DNA from: Methanomassiliicoccaceae archaeon UBA72
GTDB lineage: Archaea; Thermoplasmatota; Thermoplasmata; Methanomassiliicoccales; Methanomethylophilaceae
DNA length: 13,712 nt
Assembly (NCBI GenBank): GCA_002509405.1
Contig: DAVO01000001.1
Location: forward strand, 39,515-53,226
Direction of reading: 5' to 3'
The translations under genes and the position numbers were made by a program. A model generated the notes under the pieces. That model searched no databases and was not told the origin of the DNA. It saw nothing but the letters and a program-made list of their open reading frames with translations. Positions 7,367 to 11,748 of the stretch are shown in pieces (the stretch's first letter is position 1; each line of letters begins with the position of its first letter).

Positions 7367-8920
7367 TCAAAAATCTACGAGCCGCATCTGTCCCTGTTCC
7401 TTCCTGGGCGGTACACGGTCCTTGAGGTTCCTGCCGAGGACTTCGAGCCGGGAGCGCATGAGGTCCTCCTTCTTTTTGCTGGACCTCTCGAACACCTCGT
7501 CCACCGTCCCGCGGGCCACCAGCACATAGACCTCACCGTCCCTGCTCCTTCCGGTACGGCCTCTTCTCTGTATCGTCCTTATCTCCGAAGGCACAGGCTC
7601 GTAGAATATCACAGCGTCTGTGCTGGCCACGTCCAGGCCCTCTTCCCCCACGGATGTGGACACCACTACGTTGAAGACGCCCGAGTGGAAGTCGCCGAGA
7701 ACGCTCATCTGCTCCTTTTGTTTCAGGCCTCCTCTGGACTGCCCTATCAGCTTGCCTACCCTGGCACCCGGTATCGTTGAAAGTTTTTCGACCAACATGT
7801 CACAGGTGTCCCTGTACTGCGAGAATACTATGATCTTGGAGTCCGCAGAGGATATCAGGACGCGGCTCACTATGCTCATGACCCTCGAAATCTTTGGGTG
7901 TTCGACCGGTGAAGTCATAGCGATATGTGCCATATCCTTGAACTCTTTAAGGTCCACAAGCTCTTTCGTACCCTTGCTGGCACTTGCTTTTTTTGCTTCG
8001 CCGTCTATCTTTAGCAGATAGGAGCGGAGAGCGCTCATGCCCTGGGTCTCGGCAAGACCCACCGCATGGAGTAGCTTGAGACATATGGCCTGCACCGTCA
8101 GTCCCCTGAAAACGATGGCGGTCTTCTCTCCGCGTGCGAGCCTTCTCTGAAGGGTCTCCCCTACCACCAGCAGGTGTTTCGTGGACGGAGGCCAGTTGGG
8201 GTCGAAGAGGCCGAGGCGGGTAAGCTCCACAATGTAATGGTCCAGCATGCCCTGCAGAAGAGAGATTATGCTTACCAGGTCCTTGGGCATACTGACCTCT
8301 ATTCTCTTTACATACGTATCGAAGACATAGGGAGAAACGTCCGGGTCCTCGTCTCCGCGTATATCTATGCGGATAAGTGCCAGGTTCCTGCATATTTCCT
8401 CCACTCTGTCTAGGTCGCTACTCGGCGAGGCGGTCATACCCATCGAAAGTATGTGTTCGTCGCAATGTTGTGCCACCGTAACGTAGGCATAGTTGCCGGT
8501 CCCTCTGTGAGCTTCGTCGTAGATGACGAGACCGAAGTCTTCCAGGTCGTATCTGCCGTTCTCCAGGTCGTTGGCTATGGTCTGAGGCGTAGACACTATC
8601 AGGTCGAATTCTTTCATCATGGTAGTCCTGACCTCGGGCTTCGTGTTGCCATTTACGATCCCCACCTTGGTATTCACCAGGTTCTCCTGGAAGAAAGCGC
8701 CGTGTTGGTCGGTCAGAGGCTTGGTCGGAGCGACCATAAGCACCTTCTCACCGCGTTCCAATATACATGCTGCGACGTAAAGTGCCACAACCGTCTTTCC
8801 GAGGCCGGTGGGCAGTATGATAAGGCTGTTCCCTCCGAGACATCCTTTGGCCATGGCTACCTGGTACTCTCTTTCTTCGATCTTTCCGGGCGCTATCCTG
8901 GGATGGGAGAGATATTTCAT
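7367..8920 (-). CDS. hef: Hef/FANCM-type superfamily 2 helicase without nuclease domain
   Basis: The 517-residue product is an SF2 DNA helicase/translocase of the Hef/FANCM type, which acts on stalled forks and branched DNA. Visible motifs: Q-motif-like REYQ (17-20), Walker A LPTGLGKT (36-43), motif Ia APTKPL, TPQT (111-114), DEAH (135-138), motif III TASPS, an insert of helical residues between the two RecA domains (about 200-330), FSQYRDT in domain 2, VSTSVGEEGLD, and motif VI QRRGRTGR (451-458). Archaeal Hef normally continues into an XPF-like nuclease and HhH domain. Here the protein stops after a short basic tail ending QMRLVDF, which resembles a PCNA-interacting peptide. The gene has its own TATA box about 29 bases upstream and appears leaderless. 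The symbol refers to the helicase half only. Confidence 0.88.
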   Translation of the reverse strand: MKYLSHPRIAPGKIEEREYQVAMAKGCLGGNSLIILPTGLGKTVVALYVAACILERGEKVLMVAPTKPLTDQHGAFFQENLVNTKVGIVNGNTKPEVRTTMMKEFDLIVSTPQTIANDLENGRYDLEDFGLVIYDEAHRGTGNYAYVTVAQHCDEHILSMGMTASPSSDLDRVEEICRNLALIRIDIRGDEDPDVSPYVFDTYVKRIEVSMPKDLVSIISLLQGMLDHYIVELTRLGLFDPNWPPSTKHLLVVGETLQRRLARGEKTAIVFRGLTVQAICLKLLHAVGLAETQGMSALRSYLLKIDGEAKKASASKGTKELVDLKEFKDMAHIAMTSPVEHPKISRVMSIVSRVLISSADSKIIVFSQYRDTCDMLVEKLSTIPGARVGKLIGQSRGGLKQKEQMSVLGDFHSGVFNVVVSTSVGEEGLDVASTDAVIFYEPVPSEIRTIQRRGRTGRSRDGEVYVLVARGTVDEVFERSSKKKEDLMRSRLEVLGRNLKDRVPPRKEQGQMRLVDF

Positions 8921-8944
8921 TCCGTCCGAGAATAAGACGGGTCA

Positions 8945-8954
8945 GGATAAAAGG
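8945..8954 (-). promoter_or_regulatory. TATA box of the helicase gene
   Basis: The minus strand reads CCTTTTATCC, centred about 29 bases before the ATG at 8920. The spacing predicts a transcript beginning at or next to the start codon, and no Shine-Dalgarno is present between them. Confidence 0.55.
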
Positions 8955-9021
8955 ATAACAGGGGGGTGTCCGAAAGTGGGGACGGGATCCGGTATGCAAT
9001 GCCGGGTTTGAAAAGTATTAG

Positions 9022-9041
9022 AGAGGGCTTTCAGGCCCTCT
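9022..9041 (-). terminator. Hairpin after the HesB-like gene
   Basis: AGAGGGC and GCCCTCT form a perfect 7-bp stem around a 6-base loop (9029-9034), beginning 8 bases after the stop codon of the minus-strand HesB-like gene. Reading in the gene's direction, the stem is followed by a modestly T-rich run (TAATACTTTTC). This could end transcription or stabilise the 3' end; the T tract is weak, so termination is not certain. Confidence 0.45.
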
Positions 9042-9048
9042 TTTAAGT

Positions 9049-9375
9049 TTAGTGGCAGCCGCCGCCGCATGACGCGCAGCCGCTGGCATTGGGGTCGCGG
9101 ATTGTGAGTCCTGTACCGAAGTTGGGATCGTCTATGAACTCGATGACGCAGTCCTTAAGAGGCTCCGCGGTCTCGTTGTCGTAGAACATCTTGAATGTTT
9201 TGGCCGTTGTGTCCACGATTTCGCCCTCCGCCTCCTTCTCCTGGAAAGACATTCCAAACTGGGGTCCGGAACATGCGAAGCCTGCGAGGTAGATCTTTAT
9301 GCCATAGCCATTCTTGTTGTTCTTGTCCATAAGGTCGACTATGAACTTCTCAGCTTCTGGGGTTATTTTTACCAT
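9049..9375 (-). CDS. HesB/IscA-like A-type iron-sulfur carrier with extra C-terminal cysteine
   Basis: The 108-residue protein belongs to the HesB/IscA/ErpA family, which binds iron or Fe-S clusters and hands them to target proteins in the cytoplasm. N-terminal ITPEAEKFIVDLM is the usual opening helix, and GFACSGPQFGMSF carries the first ligand, Cys35. The canonical C terminus of IscA is Cys-Gly-Cys. Here it is CASCGGGC, giving Cys100, Cys103 and Cys107, so the spacing differs from the classic C35-C99-C101 pattern and there is one more candidate ligand. A non-conserved Cys76 is also present. A TATA box lies about 30 bases upstream and a GGAG stands 8 bases before the ATG. The CMD-like gene is 62 bases upstream on the same strand. 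I am sure of the family, less sure of its client proteins. Confidence 0.88.
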   Translation of the reverse strand: MVKITPEAEKFIVDLMDKNNKNGYGIKIYLAGFACSGPQFGMSFQEKEAEGEIVDTTAKTFKMFYDNETAEPLKDCVIEFIDDPNFGTGLTIRDPNASGCASCGGGCH

Positions 9376-9400
9376 TTGATCGCTCCTTGAATCTTATCAG

Positions 9401-9410
9401 GGTATATAAT
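9401..9410 (-). promoter_or_regulatory. TATA box of the HesB-like gene
   Basis: The minus strand reads ATTATATACC, about 30 bases upstream of the ATG at 9375. It matches the archaeal TATA consensus well and indicates transcription independent of the CMD-like gene. A GGAG (9384-9387) lies between it and the ATG, at the predicted 5' end of the transcript. Confidence 0.6.
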
Positions 9411-9437
9411 CCAATCTTAGTACTTAACGATTGTTAC

Positions 9438-9821
9438 TTATTCTATCTTTATGTCGTAAAGCTTAGCGAACTCCCTTAAAGCATATGATTGGGATTTCGT
9501 CAGCGCCATGTATGACCCGATGACCATAGCTTCCAGAACCTCGTCCCTGGTGGCGCCCGCCTGTATGGCGTGCTCTGCCTGAACCTTTATGCAGTACTCC
9601 GCGCCCTCCGCCGCCGCCGCGGATACGGCGCACAGGAAACGGGCCTTCTTCTCCATGACGCCGCGGCCCTCCAACGCGGCCCTTCCTAGGTTGGCCACAG
9701 GCACGAACAGGTCGGGACGTTCGGAGAGTACCTGGTTGATAAGAGGTATCGAGCCGTACTGCTTCTTTATGGCCGCCAATATCTTTTCTGTGATCTCCCT
9801 TTGCTTGGGATCTTCTTCCAT
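9438..9821 (-). CDS. Carboxymuconolactone decarboxylase/AhpD-like family protein, divergent active site
   Basis: The 127-residue, mainly helical protein fits the carboxymuconolactone decarboxylase (CMD)/AhpD family: LFVPVANLGRAAL, then EKKARFLCAVSAAAAEGAEYC and AIQAGATRDEVLEAMVIG, the latter being the family's GxTxEEI region. Family members include AhpD, a thiol reductant or peroxidase with a CxxCxxxH site, and true decarboxylases. In this protein the first cysteine position is Ala74, the second is Cys77, and the expected histidine is Gln81 (a histidine lies at 84). A standard AhpD disulfide mechanism is therefore unlikely. Function is unknown; proximity to the HesB-like carrier hints at redox or Fe-S work but is only context. 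A TATA-like element about 27 bases upstream suggests a leaderless start. Confidence 0.82.
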   Translation of the reverse strand: MEEDPKQREITEKILAAIKKQYGSIPLINQVLSERPDLFVPVANLGRAALEGRGVMEKKARFLCAVSAAAAEGAEYCIKVQAEHAIQAGATRDEVLEAMVIGSYMALTKSQSYALREFAKLYDIKIE

Positions 9822-9843
9822 AGCGTTTCGAAGTGCATTATCG

Positions 9844-9851
9844 TAAAAATA
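9844..9851 (-). promoter_or_regulatory. Putative TATA element of the CMD-like gene
   Basis: The minus strand reads TATTTTTA, centred about 27 bases before the ATG at 9821, in the 144-base divergent region shared with the plus-strand metallopeptidase gene. No Shine-Dalgarno is seen, so the transcript would be leaderless. Confidence 0.45.
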
Positions 9852-9900
9852 GCTGTCGCACGTTGAAGATAGCCAGATAAGCTAACTGTATCTCCTCTGT

Positions 9901-9908
9901 TATATTTT
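9901..9908 (+). promoter_or_regulatory. Putative TATA box of the HELCH protein gene
   Basis: TATATTTT lies about 60 bases before the ATG at 9966, predicting a leader of roughly 35 bases. That leader contains a small CCCC...GGGG inverted repeat (9934-9948) and the GGAG ribosome-binding site. Confidence 0.5.
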
Positions 9909-9951
9909 GGCCGTCGCACAATTTTTCATCACACCCCGAAGGAAGGGGCCC

Positions 9952-9958
9952 AAGGAGA
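9952..9958 (+). promoter_or_regulatory. Shine-Dalgarno site of the HELCH protein gene
   Basis: AAGGAGA stands 7-8 bases before the ATG at 9966 and fixes that start. It contrasts with the seemingly leaderless genes elsewhere in the window. Confidence 0.7.
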
Positions 9959-9965
9959 AAAAAAT

Positions 9966-10643
9966 ATGGAAAATGGCGGACTTCAGGAGAGATTCAGGAA
10001 AGTCGGGAAAGAGCACGGATACGAGACAGTAAACGCAGAATTCGTTTCGTTCAAAGAATTCAAGGTTCGATGGCAGCGCTCCTACAAATGGGCAGACTTC
10101 AAAGTATCCGATTACATGGCGGACGCCCCGCCCGAGGTGATCGAGGGCCTGGCATCGACGCTTTTCGCAAGGATATGCGGAAAGGGAGACCCTGATTTCT
10201 CAGAGGAGATGTGCAAATGGGTCACATCTCCGGATTTTTCAAAATACAAACAGCCTACGTACCTTAGGAGGAGCAGAAACCTCTCCAGGTCCCGCCAGGG
10301 GCAGCACAGGGACCTGGGCGAATGCTATCGGAGGCTGACGGATGCGGGACTGGTGAAGGAGGATTCCGGCATATTCATGTCATGGACGAAGGAGCCCAAC
10401 GTGCGGAAGGTGGGCTACTGCTCGGTCCTCATGAAAGTGGTCGCGATATCATCTGCGCTGGACAACCCCGACATACCAGAATTCGTCGCGGATTACGTCA
10501 TGTACCATGAGCTTTGCCACATCACGATAGGCTTCGATCCTTCCTCGGAAAAGCACGGAAGCGAATTCGCGGACCTGGAATCCAAATATCCACGTCAGAA
10601 GGAGGCCGAAGACTGGCTGAGGAGGTTGTGTATGTACCTGTGA
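9966..10643 (+). CDS. HELCH zinc-metallopeptidase-like protein (SprT/YgjP-like)
   Basis: The 225-residue protein carries a zincin signature near its C terminus: YVMYHELCHITIGF with His181, Glu182 and His185 as two zinc ligands and catalytic base. HGSEFADLESKYP follows, where His197 is the likely third ligand. The spacing and the H-x3-F sequence resemble SprT-like and YgjP (DUF45) peptidases, families linked to DNA-protein crosslink repair (SprT/Spartan) or of unknown substrate (YgjP). The N-terminal half (RWQRSYKWADFKVSDYMADAPPEVIEGLA) has the strand-loop seen ahead of such domains. A basic stretch, LRRSRNLSRSRQGQHR (100-115), could contact nucleic acid. No signal peptide or membrane helix is present, so it is probably cytoplasmic. 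The start is set by a good Shine-Dalgarno. The substrate cannot be told from the sequence. Confidence 0.75.
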   Translation: MENGGLQERFRKVGKEHGYETVNAEFVSFKEFKVRWQRSYKWADFKVSDYMADAPPEVIEGLASTLFARICGKGDPDFSEEMCKWVTSPDFSKYKQPTYLRRSRNLSRSRQGQHRDLGECYRRLTDAGLVKEDSGIFMSWTKEPNVRKVGYCSVLMKVVAISSALDNPDIPEFVADYVMYHELCHITIGFDPSSEKHGSEFADLESKYPRQKEAEDWLRRLCMYL

Positions 10644-10651
10644 AGAACGGC

Positions 10652-10673
10652 CCCGGGGGGATTGTCCCCCGGG
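10652..10673 (+). terminator. G/C hairpin after the HELCH protein gene
   Basis: CCCGGGGG and CCCCCGGG form a perfect 8-bp stem with a 6-base loop, starting 8 bases after the TGA stop. It is very stable, but the following T run is delayed and short (TTTT at 10685-10688). It is probably a transcript 3'-end structure or terminator for the gene upstream. Confidence 0.5.
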
Positions 10674-10901
10674 CGCTAACACGCCTTTTCACAGTCCGGC
10701 GGTGACGCCGGCCTCGAAGCACTGACTTACGCCGGGGGTGTGTGTCGGACCCTGCGTTGTCTTCCGGTCATCGCAACGATGACACATCGCATCTCCCGCA
10801 AGTTCCCAAATTTGGTACAGGGCCGCTGTTCGCCGACCCGTGCTCATGGCGTTCACGCATCGCGCCCCTCCGCCGGTCCGGCAGTTTCGCTAAGACATCT
10901 C

Positions 10902-10912
10902 CTTTTATAAAG
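10902..10912 (+). promoter_or_regulatory. Upstream (distal) TATA-like box of ferritin
   Basis: CTTTTATAAAG is a near-palindromic A/T block about 39 bases upstream of the second box. It would start a transcript around 10933, giving a leader of about 65 bases before the ferritin ATG. Confidence 0.4.
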
Positions 10913-10940
10913 GATTATGCCGGGCACCCGGTTCGAAGGC

Positions 10941-10951
10941 GGTTATATAAG
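10941..10951 (+). promoter_or_regulatory. Proximal TATA box of ferritin
   Basis: GGTTATATAAG is a strong match to the archaeal TATA consensus, predicting a transcript start near 10972 and a leader of about 25 bases that includes the Shine-Dalgarno at 10986. It lies inside the longer open frame that begins at 10917, which argues against that longer frame being translated. Confidence 0.65.
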
Positions 10952-10985
10952 AGCACTATGCCATACTTTTACAGGCGGAAACGCC

Positions 10986-10991
10986 GAGGAG
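10986..10991 (+). promoter_or_regulatory. Shine-Dalgarno site of ferritin
   Basis: GAGGAG is placed 6 bases before the ATG at 10998 and decides the start in favour of MISEKVV over the upstream in-frame ATG at 10917. Confidence 0.75.
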
Positions 10992-10997
10992 CAGAAC

Positions 10998-11492
10998 ATG
11001 ATATCCGAAAAAGTTGTAAAGGCCGTTAACGACCAGATAAACATGGAGTACTATTCCGCGTTCCTGTACCTCGGAATGTCTAACGAGATGGACGCGAAAG
11101 GCTACAAGGGATACGCGAAGTGGCTGTTTTTACAGTACAAGGAGGAGATGGAGCACGCCGAAAAGTTCATGGGCTTCCTGCAGACGAGGGGTGCCGAGCC
11201 GGTCCTCTCGACCATAAACGCTCCCGGCAGGGCGCCATCCGTTCCTTTGGATGTGGCCAAGGCTGCGTACGAGCATGAAATGAAAGTCTCCGCGTCCATA
11301 GACAAGATATATGAATTGGCGCACAAGGAAGGGGACCACGCTTCGGCATCCTTCCTCAAGTGGTTCATAGACGAGCAGGTCGAGGAAGAAGAGAACACGA
11401 GGAACATCATCGACATGTTCGAGGCTGCGGGGAAAGACGTGAGCGCACTGTTCGCGATCGATAATCATCTCGGCAAGAGAGAGGACGATTAA
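10998..11492 (+). CDS. ftnA: Ferritin (FtnA type, non-haem)
   Basis: The 164-residue protein is a ferritin: a four-helix-bundle subunit that assembles into a cytoplasmic cage, oxidises Fe(II) and stores Fe(III) mineral. All ferroxidase residues of prokaryotic FtnA are in place: Glu17 (NMEYYSAFLYL), Glu50 and His53 (EEMEHAEKF), Glu94 (EHEMK) and Gln127 (DEQVEEEE). Glu49, Glu126 and Glu130 are also available for the third iron site. Start MISEKVVKAVNDQIN matches the usual N terminus and is preceded by GAGGAG. No haem-ligand methionine typical of bacterioferritin is apparent at the FtnA Glu50 region. It has its own promoter region with two TATA boxes and several palindromes, consistent with regulation, perhaps by iron; that is inference. 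The neighbouring HesB-like gene also concerns iron. Confidence 0.95.
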   Translation: MISEKVVKAVNDQINMEYYSAFLYLGMSNEMDAKGYKGYAKWLFLQYKEEMEHAEKFMGFLQTRGAEPVLSTINAPGRAPSVPLDVAKAAYEHEMKVSASIDKIYELAHKEGDHASASFLKWFIDEQVEEEENTRNIIDMFEAAGKDVSALFAIDNHLGKREDD

Positions 11493-11558
11493 CGTCACGA
11501 CCGTCACCGCGCTGAACACCTTAACGCTCACCGCATCGGCAGGCAGGGAGCGACTACA

Positions 11559-11607
11559 TTTTTTGCCGTATCTTCGTTGCGTTAAATGCCGTTGTACATC
11601 ATTTTTT
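11559..11607 (+). terminator. T-tract terminators after ferritin
   Basis: Two runs of six T (11559-11564 and 11602-11607) lie 67 and 110 bases after the ferritin stop. Archaeal RNA polymerase ends transcription at such U-rich tracts without needing a hairpin, so these probably separate ferritin from the synthetase gene. Confidence 0.45.
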
Positions 11608-11639
11608 ACTACAATTGACGTAAAATTACCACTTTTTGC

Positions 11640-11659
11640 AGAAAAACAGTGCTTTTTCT
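11640..11659 (+). promoter_or_regulatory. Inverted repeat, possible operator of the synthetase gene
   Basis: AGAAAAA and TTTTTCT form a perfect 7-bp inverted repeat around CAGTGC, ending about 10 bases before the distal TATA box. The position suits a regulator or activator site. Both arms are low-complexity, so chance is possible. Confidence 0.35.
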
Positions 11660-11668
11660 ACGATTTCC

Positions 11669-11680
11669 GAATATATAATA
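11669..11680 (+). promoter_or_regulatory. Distal TATA box of the synthetase gene
   Basis: GAATATATAATA matches the archaeal TATA consensus. It predicts a start near 11700 and a leader of about 50 bases lacking any Shine-Dalgarno. Confidence 0.45.
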
Positions 11681-11715
11681 GTGTAATTCGTACGCATAAT
11701 TCAAAAATACAGTAA

Positions 11716-11724
11716 GGTTTATAG
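11716..11724 (+). promoter_or_regulatory. Proximal TATA box of the synthetase gene
   Basis: GGTTTATAG is preceded by the purine-rich AGTAA expected of a BRE and is centred 28 bases before the ATG at 11749. This predicts a leaderless transcript. The ATG is preceded by a run of seven C and a T, with no ribosome-binding site. Confidence 0.6.
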
Positions 11725-11748
11725 CGATTAATTATTTACTCCCCCCCT

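Larger units (their letters stand above)
10644..10997. other. Palindrome-rich intergenic region upstream of ferritin
   Basis: No credible gene lies in these 354 bases. They hold at least six perfect inverted repeats: 10652-10673, CCGGCG-GTGA-CGCCGG (10696-10711), GTCATCG-CAA-CGATGAC (10767-10783), CCAAATTTGG (10806-10815), GCCGG-T-CCGGC (10872-10882) and CCGGG-CA-CCCGG (10920-10931). The last 100 bases contain two TATA-like boxes for ferritin. The left part is G/C-rich and could be a structured RNA or a set of operators; I find no tRNA, no clear C/D box pair and no known riboswitch. Confidence 0.6.
11493..11748. other. A/T-rich intergenic region between ferritin and the acyl-CoA synthetase
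   Basis: These 256 bases hold no gene. The left 60 bases are mixed. From 11559 on the sequence is A/T-rich with short A and T tracts, three of them (11633, 11642, 11653) spaced close to one helical turn, which could bend the DNA. Two TATA-like boxes and one perfect inverted repeat are listed separately. Confidence 0.55.

Noticed and set aside
9855..9920. GTCGCAC repeated on both sides of the divergent promoter region
   Set aside because: A 7-base match with different flanks is too short to support a regulator site.
10925..10942. GGTTCGAAGG resembling a tRNA T loop
   Set aside because: The flanking bases do not pair into a T stem, and no acceptor or anticodon arm can be built around it.
10917..10997. 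A 27-residue N-terminal extension of ferritin
   Set aside because: It contains the proximal TATA box, while MISEKVV at 10998 has a good Shine-Dalgarno and matches the normal ferritin N terminus.
10742..11029. A GTG-started 95-codon frame before and into ferritin
   Set aside because: It crosses both ferritin TATA boxes, the Shine-Dalgarno and the ferritin start, has no ribosome-binding site, and its product is unlike any family I know.
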